Position numbers and translations under genes: made by a program
In this document: positions 43,739-51,897 of the stretch, in pieces
How positions within the stretch are numbered: the first letter of the stretch is position 1
Layout of the letters: every line of letters begins with the position of its first letter
Source of the DNA: Undibacterium sp. YM2
Lineage (GTDB): Bacteria > Pseudomonadota > Gammaproteobacteria > Burkholderiales > Burkholderiaceae_D
Assembly: GCF_009937975.1 (NCBI RefSeq)
Contig: NZ_AP018441.1
Coordinates: forward strand, 62,001-126,000
Length of the DNA stretch: 64,000 nucleotides
Direction of reading: 5' to 3'
Notes under the pieces: generated by a model
The model's input: only the letters and a program-made list of their open reading frames with translations
What the model was told of the DNA's origin: nothing
Database searches by the model: none

Positions 43739-43942
43739 GCCGGCCGGTGGTAGACCGGCGGCTACCCACCTTTTTGCTTCGCCAAAAAGGTGGGCCAAAA
43801 AGGCGACCCAGGCGTCGTCGCCCCCTGAAGGGGGTGCCCGTTTGTGCAGTACAAAAAATGGGAAGATCCGAAACTCGCTTTGCTCAAACAGCGGCTCTTC
43901 TTAATCCATTTTCTGTACCGCACAAACGGCGCCGACACATGG
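43739..43942. repeat. Intergenic palindromic repeat element
   Basis: This lies in a 648-bp gap (43424-44071) without a convincing gene. It has a perfect 11-bp hairpin CCACCTTTTTG/CAAAAAGGTGG (43766-43793), a CCCCC-TGAA-GGGGG hairpin (about 43821-43834), and a long imperfect stem. In that stem CCGTTTGTGC (43838-43847) pairs with GCACAAACGG (43920-43929) and the pairing continues inward through GTAC. Elements with the tTTGCTTCGCCAAAa core are common between genes in Burkholderiales and relatives, as I recall. It is probably a mobile non-coding repeat; no second copy is in this window. Confidence 0.55.
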
Positions 43943-44071
43943 GAACTTCGAAATTCAAAATCAACAGCAACGTCAAAATCAACTACAAAGACAACCCCAA
44001 AAGTCAAAATCGGTTGATTTATCGTTCTGGAACTTAATGCGATTGCCTTTGATCTCTCCTTAGCCCTGCTC

Positions 44072-46906
44072 TTAAAACTTATGCTCAAACGACAATTTCA
44101 ACACACGGCCACGCAAAGGCAATGGGCTGCCCGGGCGCATTTGCATGACGGTTTCGCGGTTGAAGGCGTTGAACAGGTTCATGGTCAGCAGCGTGTTTTT
44201 CCAGCCTTTGTAATTGAGCGAGAAATCAACCGTGGTGTCGGCAGCGACCTTGCACTGATCGACGGCGACGCCACGGTCTATACAACCTTGTTCAGTGTTG
44301 GCACTGTCGAGGTCGCCCCAGCTTAATGTGGTGCCGCTGGTGTAGTAGATGCGGGTGCCTGCGTTCCAGTCGCCGTTGGCCCAGCCGAGTTTGGCGATGG
44401 CGCGGATTTTTGGTACGCCACGGCGGCCTACATAGTTTTCGCTATAGTCATTGGTGAAGGAACTCCAGCTACGGTAATCAGTCTGGTAATTCATTTCCAG
44501 GCCGGTACTGAGCTTGCCTGCGCTACCCAGGTTCCATTTGCTGTTGACATCGACATCGACACCAGCGACCTTGGTTTTAGTTAGATTCGCATATTGCGCA
44601 CCGATGGTGGCGATGGGGCCGATGGTGAAGCCCAGGGGTTTGCCAGCCAGCTCGGATGCGCGCTGGGCCAGCTCTATGTCCTGGGTCGTCATGACACCAC
44701 GTTCTACCAGTCCGGTTTTTTTATCTTCATTCGCCAGGGTTTCATCTACACCGAGTACCGAGATTTCATCGCGGCGCTTGATGTTGTAATAATCGATGGT
44801 GATGCTGGTGTCTTTGGTCGCTTGCAAAACCAGGCCGAGGGTGAAGCTATTGGATTTTTCTGGTTTCAAATCCTTGTTTGGCAAGACACGCGCCGGGAAA
44901 CTGACTGAGCAGCCGAGGTTGTAGGCAACACTGGCATTGGCCTGGTCAATGGAATTACCTTTTTTCAGGGCATCAGACATTTGCGTCGCCATGGCGCAGC
45001 GTTTGGGATCGAGGTAACCATTATTGAACCAGGACGCGCCGCCATTGCCTGTCTCTGGCAAGCTCGGTGCGCGGAAACCTTCCGCCGCGGTACCGCGCAA
45101 CATCAGGAAATCCGTGGCCTTGTAAGACAGGCCCAGCTTGGGTACAACTGCTGCTTCTGTAGTACCGGATTTGTCGGCGCGCAGGGCGAAGCTGCCTTCC
45201 AGCTGCTTGGTGAATGGCGCATTCAATTCGGCAAATGCGGCACCGACATTGCGTGAGCCCTGTATGGAGACACCGCTGAACTGCACGATTTGTGCGTTCA
45301 ATACATTGTCGCTGCTGGCCTGTTCAAAAGTTTCATGACGCAGATCGAAGCCGGTAGCCAGTTGCAGAGGGCCGCCACCCAGGGCCATCAATTCACGTGA
45401 GGCCTTGAAGTCCAGGAAGGTTTGAGTAGAAGTGCCGTGCGAACCCATTTCCGGGAACATTTTGTCGAGTACTGCTTGTGAATTTGTTGCGCCAAATTTA
45501 TATTCGCCCTTGACGATGGCATCATAGTAAGCATAGCGGTCTCGGTACAGGTGCTGCTTCTGGGTTGCGGTAGAACTCATGCGGCCTATCGCCCCATCCC
45601 ATTCCCAGCCCAGGTGCGTGCCTTCAAGACCGACCAGTACACGGTATTGTTTTGCCTCACCGACGTTCTTGAACATCTCGGGATTATCGGCAAAGCGATA
45701 ATTCAAACCTACCGGGAAAGAATAAGGATTGAAAGGGTGACCAACCGGCAATTGCGGGTCGGTGAAATACTGCATCTGCCCCTTGATGGAGTCGTACCAG
45801 GTCAGTGGCACGCCCGTGATATTTGAGCGCGGTACTGAGGTATAGTAAGTGCTCTTGGTATTCGAGAAATTGACTTCGGCAAAACCTGTCAGGTTGTCGC
45901 CCAGTTTTTTCCTGCCCATGCTGAAGAAGGCAATGCGGTCAGCCGCAGGATTGGCGTCACTGTCTTTCCAGTAGTCATAGCGGCACAGGCCACCTATGAG
46001 TAGTGACGGTGCACACCCCGGGGCTGCGGTCGTGAAGGATTTTCCAGCAAGACTGGCATCGGCATAATTGGCAGGGTAACGCCCGGTATAGTTGCCGGGG
46101 TAAGAGCCGGTCGACAGGGAGGCGCGGTCCGGATTCATTTTCAGGTACCAGTCCGGCAGTTGTGGAAAGATGTCACGGTCTTTGTAAGCGCCACGGTGAT
46201 AAGCTTCCAGATGACCAAAGACATTGTAGCCATCTTTCTCCATGTCGCCAGCACCTACCGTGATGGAGGCTGTCTGGGACTTGTTCAACATGCTGTTGCG
46301 CAGCGATTGCTGGGCACTGGCATTCAGGGTCACACCCTTGAAGTCTTTGCGGGTAATGATATTGATGACACCTGCAACAGCGTCAGAACCATAAATTGCC
46401 GAGGCACCATCCTTGAGGATTTCTATGCGTTCTATCGCATTCGCCGGTATCGCATCGATATTCACGAAGGTAGCCTGCAAACCATCAGCAAAACCATAGC
46501 TGGGCAGGCGGCGACCATTCAACAAGGTCAGTGTTGCAGACAAACCAAGGTTGCGCAGCGATACGCCAGATGCGCCACTGGCCCAGGAGTTGGCACCACC
46601 GAGGTCGCTGATGGCGCTGCGGTCATTATTGCTGAGATTGTCGAGGATGTCCTTGACGGTATTGGCACCGCTGTCCATGATTTCCTGACGGGTCAGGACT
46701 TGTACTGGCGACGCCGTTTCGCTGTCCAGGCGTTTGATATTCGAACCGGTCACAACGACTTTTTGTACCGGTGCAGCATCTTGTGCATAGCTGCTTTGCA
46801 GTCCCATCAGCGCAATCGAAATGGCCAATGCGGATTTTTTCATAGTAGGTAGGTTTTTCAAAGTATGCTCCATAGTTTTGAGGTTGCCCTCTGTCTCACC
46901 ATTCAA
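44072..46906 (-). CDS. TonB-dependent outer-membrane receptor (second)
   Basis: A 944-residue receptor. The signal peptide core is ALAISIALMGLQSSYAQ. VVVTGSNIKRLDSETASPVQ, the plug (RIEILKDGASAIYGSDAVAG) and a barrel ending in LKLSFEHKF follow. In-frame ATGs at 46906, 46873 and 46840 are possible starts; 46840 (MKKSALA) gives a normal signal peptide, and the longest is listed. It is similar in type to the receptor at 33948. It is divergent from the collagenase gene at 47272, with an AT-rich control region between, so the two may be induced together for uptake of collagen peptides. Confidence 0.9.
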   Translation of the reverse strand: MNGETEGNLKTMEHTLKNLPTMKKSALAISIALMGLQSSYAQDAAPVQKVVVTGSNIKRLDSETASPVQVLTRQEIMDSGANTVKDILDNLSNNDRSAISDLGGANSWASGASGVSLRNLGLSATLTLLNGRRLPSYGFADGLQATFVNIDAIPANAIERIEILKDGASAIYGSDAVAGVINIITRKDFKGVTLNASAQQSLRNSMLNKSQTASITVGAGDMEKDGYNVFGHLEAYHRGAYKDRDIFPQLPDWYLKMNPDRASLSTGSYPGNYTGRYPANYADASLAGKSFTTAAPGCAPSLLIGGLCRYDYWKDSDANPAADRIAFFSMGRKKLGDNLTGFAEVNFSNTKSTYYTSVPRSNITGVPLTWYDSIKGQMQYFTDPQLPVGHPFNPYSFPVGLNYRFADNPEMFKNVGEAKQYRVLVGLEGTHLGWEWDGAIGRMSSTATQKQHLYRDRYAYYDAIVKGEYKFGATNSQAVLDKMFPEMGSHGTSTQTFLDFKASRELMALGGGPLQLATGFDLRHETFEQASSDNVLNAQIVQFSGVSIQGSRNVGAAFAELNAPFTKQLEGSFALRADKSGTTEAAVVPKLGLSYKATDFLMLRGTAAEGFRAPSLPETGNGGASWFNNGYLDPKRCAMATQMSDALKKGNSIDQANASVAYNLGCSVSFPARVLPNKDLKPEKSNSFTLGLVLQATKDTSITIDYYNIKRRDEISVLGVDETLANEDKKTGLVERGVMTTQDIELAQRASELAGKPLGFTIGPIATIGAQYANLTKTKVAGVDVDVNSKWNLGSAGKLSTGLEMNYQTDYRSWSSFTNDYSENYVGRRGVPKIRAIAKLGWANGDWNAGTRIYYTSGTTLSWGDLDSANTEQGCIDRGVAVDQCKVAADTTVDFSLNYKGWKNTLLTMNLFNAFNRETVMQMRPGSPLPLRGRVLKLSFEHKF

Positions 46907-47271
46907 TCCCTCGAATGAACAGCCATTTCCATTTCACTTTGCGTCTGCATGTGCATGGATATCTTCCGGGTCTGGTTCCCGCCTTTTTGTGACAGGGCTG
47001 GGCCAGCCTTCTCTTTATGTGGTGCAAATTCACGCCTGGGTTTTTACCCTGCTTTGCTCTGCACGGCAGGGGTGTTTGTCATCAGCATGCCTTTGCCAGA
47101 TCACCGCCAAAATCTGGAAAAAATAAGAAATCCAAATTCCGGCGGGACTCAAATGTACCAATATAAATATATTTAAGGTATATTTATAAAATATTTGCGG
47201 CGTATTTACAACGCGTTGATATCAAGATGCAATCTTGTTTTGCAGCAGAGAAATGAAAAAAGGAGACGGAG
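46907..47271. promoter_or_regulatory. Divergent control region of TonB receptor and collagenase
   Basis: A 365-bp gap. AT-rich sequence at 47150-47210 contains TATATTTAAGGTATATT (47168-47184), matching 16 of 17 bases of the motif at 33587-33603 upstream of the other receptor. A strong ribosome site AAGGAG for the collagenase lies at about 47259-47264. The rest (46907-47150) shows no feature I can name. Confidence 0.45.
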
Positions 47272-48186
47272 TTGAAATTCAGAAATAAGGGGATGCTGGC
47301 CTTGCCTTTGCTGGCTCTGGGCCTAGTCGCTTGCAGCAGCAATCCGCAGCAGGCGCATAATTCACGTGAGCTTGCGCGTGACCAGGAAATACAAAAAGTA
47401 CTGACGCATGTACATCAGTGCAGCCCTACACTGAGCCTGCGTTCACAGGCACTGACGGCTGACGATGAACGCAAGTCTTGCGAGATGCTGGGGGCGCTGG
47501 AGCAGCAGTTTCATGGCATTTTCGGTACCGCAGGCAAGCCGGTAAAGGATGACCATAATGGCAGCCTCAGGGCAAATATTTACCAATCCAAGGAAGATTT
47601 CATCAAATACGCGACCCAGCATTTTGATATGCCGACCAATAATGGTGGCATGTATCTGGAGGGTTATCCGGATCGACCAGGCAACCAGGCCGAGTTTGTC
47701 GCGAACCAGAAAAAAGATGGCAGCGTACTCAATCTCGGCCATGAATATGTGCATTACCTCGACGGCCGTTTCAATCTGTATGGCGACTTTTGCGCGAATC
47801 TGCATGACTCGCACGCACCTCCAGAAAACTGCGCCAAACCTGCACCAATGACACCTTATCTGGTGTGGTGGACTGAAGGCATTGCTGAGTATGTTTCCAA
47901 GGGCAAGGATAATCCGGCTGCCATCAAACTTGCTGCTGAAAAGACTTATGCATTGAGCCAGTTATTCGATACCGGCTATGAAAACAATAACGGTACTGCG
48001 CGCATATATAGTTGGGGTTATCTGGCGGTGCGATTCATGATGGAGAAGCACAGGCCAGAGATAGAGCAGATGCTGGTGTTCACACGCAGTGGTGATTACC
48101 CGCGTTATCAGGCGCTGGTCAGGTCCTGGGGTACGGGCATGGATAAAGAGTTTGCAGCCTGGCTCGATAGTCTGGCTAAAGCGTAG
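47272..48186 (+). CDS. M9-type collagenase-like zinc metalloprotease lipoprotein
   Basis: A 304-residue protein. The lipobox is LGLVAC at residues 16-21. The zinc site is HEYVH (in LNLGHEYVHYLDGRF) with the third ligand region WWTEGIAEYVSKG, the pattern of Vibrio/Clostridium-type collagenases (peptidase M9). Only the catalytic part is present; the long activator domain and C-terminal PKD or collagen-binding domains of secreted collagenases are missing. The start is TTG at 47272, supported by AGGAG six bases upstream and by the signal peptide. It would act at the cell surface or in the periplasm. Nearby TonB receptors, Xaa-Pro peptidases and the hydroxyproline gene support a role with collagen-like peptides. 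Confidence 0.8.
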   Translation: MKFRNKGMLALPLLALGLVACSSNPQQAHNSRELARDQEIQKVLTHVHQCSPTLSLRSQALTADDERKSCEMLGALEQQFHGIFGTAGKPVKDDHNGSLRANIYQSKEDFIKYATQHFDMPTNNGGMYLEGYPDRPGNQAEFVANQKKDGSVLNLGHEYVHYLDGRFNLYGDFCANLHDSHAPPENCAKPAPMTPYLVWWTEGIAEYVSKGKDNPAAIKLAAEKTYALSQLFDTGYENNNGTARIYSWGYLAVRFMMEKHRPEIEQMLVFTRSGDYPRYQALVRSWGTGMDKEFAAWLDSLAKA

Positions 48187-48196
48187 TTGGGATGAG

Positions 48197-48224
48197 GCCG
48201 GGCATTCGCGCCCGGCTTCATTTT
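48197..48224 (+). terminator. Rho-independent terminator after the collagenase gene
   Basis: GCCGGGC (48197-48203) and GCCCGGC (48210-48216) pair with a 6-base loop, followed by the T-rich TTCATTTTC. It lies 10 bp after the stop codon. Confidence 0.82.
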
Positions 48225-48240
48225 CTCAGACAGCCAGTAC

Positions 48241-48912
48241 TCAGTAAGCAGCAGATTTCGATTTTCTTGGAACAGGCACAAAATCAAACTGCCATTTGAC
48301 CGGTGTTGTCTGATCATTGACTTTAACAGTCTGGCTCAGTGGCGGCCTGATGCTGCCAAGATTTGGATGCCAGGCCTTGATTTCGTAATTGCCATCTGGC
48401 AGTTTATCCAGCATGGCAACACCGCTCTGGTCCGTCTTGACGAAGTAGGGCGTGTCCAGCACCAGTACATAGGCACGCATCCAGTTATGCAAGAGGCAGT
48501 AGACGATGACGATGCCGGGTTTGTCGAAGATCACAGGTGGTGGCACCACGCCGCGTTCATAAGTCTTGATCTCGAATTCCTTGGTTGCCGAAAAAGACTT
48601 CACATGATGTTCCATCTTGTCATAGTTGGGGAACTTGACTTGCGAGCCTGTGCGTATCGCCGTCACATAAGGTGAGAACTGCATGTCGTTTTGCGATATG
48701 GTGGCCTCGGTTTTTTCCGAGGCTGGCAAGGGCGCGCCTACTGGTGTCGCATACACGACGACATCGCTCATGGGATTACCATTTTTATCGACCGCCTGGA
48801 AATTCAGCTTGGCCGCTTGTGCCAGCATGGGTGAGCTTGCAGCCAGCGTTAATGTCACCGTCAGCGCCAGGGTGAGCAAACTACGATACTTTTGCAAAAA
48901 TAATAGTTTCAT
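48241..48912 (-). CDS. Exported cupredoxin-like protein (methylamine-utilisation type)
   Basis: A 223-residue periplasmic protein with a signal peptide (up to LAQAA). It has a carboxypeptidase-regulatory-like start (KNGNPMSDVVVYATPVG) and probable type 1 copper ligands: His in KMEHHVKSFS, then Cys and His in IVYCLLHNWM with Met close behind. Such proteins are often annotated as methylamine utilisation proteins, but no methylamine genes are here. It follows the second haemoglobin gene on the same strand, 23 bp away, so it may belong to that operon and act in electron transfer or copper-linked redox. A paralogue is at 57547. Confidence 0.78.
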   Translation of the reverse strand: MKLLFLQKYRSLLTLALTVTLTLAASSPMLAQAAKLNFQAVDKNGNPMSDVVVYATPVGAPLPASEKTEATISQNDMQFSPYVTAIRTGSQVKFPNYDKMEHHVKSFSATKEFEIKTYERGVVPPPVIFDKPGIVIVYCLLHNWMRAYVLVLDTPYFVKTDQSGVAMLDKLPDGNYEIKAWHPNLGSIRPPLSQTVKVNDQTTPVKWQFDFVPVPRKSKSAAY

Positions 48913-48935
48913 CTTTTTTACCGCCTTTACATTGC

Positions 48936-49385
48936 TTACTTGGTCACGATGGGACGTTGCATGGGTGCCAGTTTGGCGATCAGCCTGTTTTGCACGGATG
49001 ATGGTACATCATGTTTTTCCATAGCGATCTGCAAGTCTTCTGCCAGGGCATTGAAATGGGCATTCGTCACTTCCATGTCCTTGTGTACGTCTGCCATGCT
49101 GCGGCCACTGTATTTGCAGGGACCACCGCTGAGTTCACAGAATTGTTCGGTCAGCAGGCTAGCCAGTCTTTCCGTATCTGTTTCCTTGAAAGCCTTGTTG
49201 ATGCGCGCATCATCCAGCACGATGGCAACGAAGGAATTGACGAAGGTACTGATACCGGTTTTGCCACCCAGACTTTGATACAGTGCGTCATTGCCGCTTT
49301 GTGCATGGGCAGACAGGCTGGCAAACAAACTGACAAACAGAGCGGAAGCGGCTATGGTTTTGCACAGGCGGGAGAGAATATTCAT
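48936..49385 (-). CDS. Exported group I truncated haemoglobin (copy 2)
   Basis: A 149-residue protein with a clear signal peptide (IAASALFVSLFASLSAHAQ), which is unusual for truncated haemoglobins. The globin starts LYQSLGGKTGISTFV; the proximal His is in MADVHKDMEV; LSGGPCKYSG is typical of group I. By hand alignment the distal B10 position, Tyr in mycobacterial trHbN, is Val. The gene lies 33 bp after a DUF3034 gene, the same pairing as at 50438-51805. Role may be oxygen or NO binding in the periplasm; this is inference. Confidence 0.85.
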   Translation of the reverse strand: MNILSRLCKTIAASALFVSLFASLSAHAQSGNDALYQSLGGKTGISTFVNSFVAIVLDDARINKAFKETDTERLASLLTEQFCELSGGPCKYSGRSMADVHKDMEVTNAHFNALAEDLQIAMEKHDVPSSVQNRLIAKLAPMQRPIVTK

Positions 49386-49418
49386 GATAGGTCTTTTCTT
49401 TAGATAGTCTGTGGGCGC

Positions 49419-50324
49419 TCAGAATCCTGCTTGCAGGGACAAGTACCAGCCACGCTGATTTTTTGGATTGAAGATAGTGATGTCACCCAGCGTCGCATAA
49501 GCCGCCGTGACAGAAACATTTTTGGTTGGGAACCAGGCGACAAACACGTCGTAATAATCTTTTTCATTATCGACGCCCAGGTTACGCGGCTTCATGCGGT
49601 ACTCGGCACCGACCGCCAGCTTGCGGTTGATCAGATAAGCAACTGAGGTTTCCAGCATGGGTTTATAACTGTCTTTCTTGTCGCCACCAAATCCCAGTAT
49701 GCCCATCTGGTTAGCCTTGGTCATGCGCGCAGTGCCATTCAGCAGCAGGCTTTGTTCGAGCAGGATCTTGGTCGCAGAAACATAGTAATCAACGCCGCTG
49801 TCATCCTTGGCACCGAGTTGTTTCACGTTAGTCACCCCCAGCGCACCGAGGCCACCTATGCCTTTGTTGCGCTTGTACATGGCACCAACGGCGATTTGTG
49901 GCATCCAGCTGTCCTGGTCATAGACCGCATCACCGGCGACTTTGACTTTGACGCCAAAAATATCCTGTTTGATATTCAAGGCATTCAAAGGGGCCAGCGA
50001 ACCTGTGAACTCCTGGCTGGCCAGCGACAGCTCTACCCGGTCGGCAATGCCGACCGCGACGCCATAGGTTTTCAGGCTGTAGTCCTGGGTGTTGACTTGT
50101 GTGTAGTGGGCATTCGCACCATAGCTGTCGCGCGTACCATAGCCTGTGATCAAGGCCCATGGCGTCAGACCGCCGCCGCCCGCACCTTCGAGCTGGCTGA
50201 CACCGCCAGTAGCTGTCAGTTTGCCCATGTCCGGTTTCAGCATGTCCTGAGCCAGGCTGGCCTGCATGCAGAAAACGCTGCTGCCTGACAGGGCCAGGGC
50301 GACAAATTTCTTCTTCATTTGCAT
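49419..50324 (-). CDS. DUF3034 family exported protein (copy 2)
   Basis: A 301-residue protein with a signal peptide ending MQASLAQD. It is rich in alternating beta-strand sequence and ends with an aromatic residue (YLSLQAGF), so it is probably an outer-membrane beta-barrel. Motifs are TATGGVSQLEGAGGGGLTPW, TQVNTQDYSLKTYGVA and ITIFNPKNQRGWYLSLQ. These fit DUF3034, whose function is unknown. GGAG precedes tandem ATGs at 50327 and 50324; the second has the better spacing. It is closely related to the protein at 50912. Confidence 0.85.
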   Translation of the reverse strand: MQMKKKFVALALSGSSVFCMQASLAQDMLKPDMGKLTATGGVSQLEGAGGGGLTPWALITGYGTRDSYGANAHYTQVNTQDYSLKTYGVAVGIADRVELSLASQEFTGSLAPLNALNIKQDIFGVKVKVAGDAVYDQDSWMPQIAVGAMYKRNKGIGGLGALGVTNVKQLGAKDDSGVDYYVSATKILLEQSLLLNGTARMTKANQMGILGFGGDKKDSYKPMLETSVAYLINRKLAVGAEYRMKPRNLGVDNEKDYYDVFVAWFPTKNVSVTAAYATLGDITIFNPKNQRGWYLSLQAGF

Positions 50325-50437
50325 CATATCTCCTCTTTATAAAGCGGCAATCTCGCACGGAAAACCGTGTATCTGCTCTTTGTACGAAGGCTACTGAAAA
50401 TCAGATTCAGATTTAATGCAAAAAAAAGACAAAAATA

Positions 50438-50902
50438 TCAGGGTTGCGCCTTGGGGAAAACGATATCGCGCTTCATCGGCGCAAGCAAGGCCATCAGGCG
50501 GTTTTGTGTGGCAGACGGAATGGCCAGCTTGTCCATGGCGATCTGTACATCTTCTGCCAGGGCATAAAATTGTGCGGCATTGATACCCAGTCCCTGATGC
50601 ACGGTTTTCATGTCATCCCCACTGTATTTGCAGGGGCCGGCACTGATGACACAGAATTGCTCTTTCAGTAATTGCGCTAGCCTGGGGATATTGGTTTCCT
50701 TGAAGCTGGCCTTGATGCGCTCGTCCCGCAAAATGATACGCAGGGCTTCATCCACAATCTGGCTGATGCCGCTTTCACTGCCGAGTGCCTGGTACAGGGT
50801 TGGCGGTGTAGTCTGGGCCTGGACTGCAGTAGTGTTTGCCATTACTGCAAACAGCAAGCTGGCAAGCGCGGGAATGGGTGGAATGGGTGATATGAATTTC
50901 AT
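50438..50902 (-). CDS. Exported group I truncated haemoglobin (copy 1)
   Basis: A 154-residue protein. A Pro-rich signal peptide (ISPIPPIPALASLLFAV) ends near VQAQ. The globin begins LYQALGSESGISQIV; the proximal His is in MKTVHQGLGI; CVISAGPCKYSG matches the family. The B10 position is Leu by hand alignment. It starts 9 bp after the DUF3034 gene at 50912, so the two are co-transcribed. The pair is duplicated at 48936-50324. Confidence 0.85.
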   Translation of the reverse strand: MKFISPIPPIPALASLLFAVMANTTAVQAQTTPPTLYQALGSESGISQIVDEALRIILRDERIKASFKETNIPRLAQLLKEQFCVISAGPCKYSGDDMKTVHQGLGINAAQFYALAEDVQIAMDKLAIPSATQNRLMALLAPMKRDIVFPKAQP

Positions 50903-50911
50903 GCGCTTATC

Positions 50912-51805
50912 TCAATTGCCGATTTGCAGTGACAAGTACCAGCCACGCTGGTTCTTTGGATTGAAGATGGTAATGTCACCCAGATGGGCATAGGCCAGTG
51001 TCAGTGAAACTGATTTGCTGGGGAACCATGCCAGGAAGGCATCGTAATAGGCCTTTTCATGATCGACTGCCAGATTTTGCGGCTTGCTGCGGTATTCGAC
51101 GCCAGCGACTAGCTTGCGGTTGAGCAGGTAAGCGACTGACACTTCTGGCAATAACTGGTAATGGTTGCGCTTGTCGCCGCCAAACCCCAGCAAGCCCATC
51201 TGGTTGGCCTTGCTCAGACGTAAAGTGCCATTCAGTAGCAGACTATGATCGAGTATCAGCTTGGTGGCCGACAGATAATAATCAATGCCGCTGTCATCCA
51301 CGGCACCCAGTTGTTTGACGCTGGTGATACCCAGTGCCTCCAGACCTTTGACTGCATGATTGCGCTTGTAAATGGCGCCCAGGGCTACCTGCGGCTGCCA
51401 TTTGTCCTGGTCAGTGACCAGGTCGCCGGCTACTCTGAGTTTGATGCCGACGACATCCTGTTGCAGTTCGAGTTTGTCTAGAGGGGCCAGGCTGCCCGTA
51501 AATTTTTGTGTCGCCAGTGACATTTCGAGTTTGTCGGCAATACCGATAGCGACACCAGCAGTCTGCAGGCGATAGTCCTGGGTGTTGACCTGGGTGATAT
51601 GGGCATTGATGCCATAGCTGTCTTCACTGCCATAACCGGTAATCGTCGCCCATGGTGTAATACCACCACCGCCTGCGCCTTCCAGTTGTATCACGCCCCC
51701 GGTCGCCAGCAGTTTGCCTTTGTCGGGCATTGGCAGACCCTGCGCCATGGAGATACTGGCGCAAGCTGACAGAGTAAAGGCGAGGAGGGATTTCAGGCGC
51801 AGCAT
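50912..51805 (-). CDS. DUF3034 family exported protein (copy 1)
   Basis: A 297-residue protein, paralogue of the one at 49419. It has a signal peptide LLAFTLSACASISMAQG, ATGGVIQLEGAGGGGITPW, TQVNTQDYRLQTAGVA and the end GWYLSLQIGN. It is probably a beta-barrel. The ATG at 51805 is used; a GTG lies five codons upstream. It is the first gene of a five-gene minus-strand run: DUF3034, haemoglobin, DUF3034, haemoglobin, cupredoxin. Confidence 0.85.
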   Translation of the reverse strand: MLRLKSLLAFTLSACASISMAQGLPMPDKGKLLATGGVIQLEGAGGGGITPWATITGYGSEDSYGINAHITQVNTQDYRLQTAGVAIGIADKLEMSLATQKFTGSLAPLDKLELQQDVVGIKLRVAGDLVTDQDKWQPQVALGAIYKRNHAVKGLEALGITSVKQLGAVDDSGIDYYLSATKLILDHSLLLNGTLRLSKANQMGLLGFGGDKRNHYQLLPEVSVAYLLNRKLVAGVEYRSKPQNLAVDHEKAYYDAFLAWFPSKSVSLTLAYAHLGDITIFNPKNQRGWYLSLQIGN

Positions 51806-51897
51806 GGTGACTACTCTCACGGCAGTTCGTGGTAATCCAGCCTGCGGCTGGAGCTGGCTTCATTTATACAAGCTAGTCAGGTGTTGCACAAGACCAA

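Noticed and set aside
43624..44037. Open frame of 137 codons in the gap before the second TonB receptor gene
   Set aside because: It runs through the palindromic repeat element and its product is a low-complexity Arg/Pro-rich stretch caused by the repeat.
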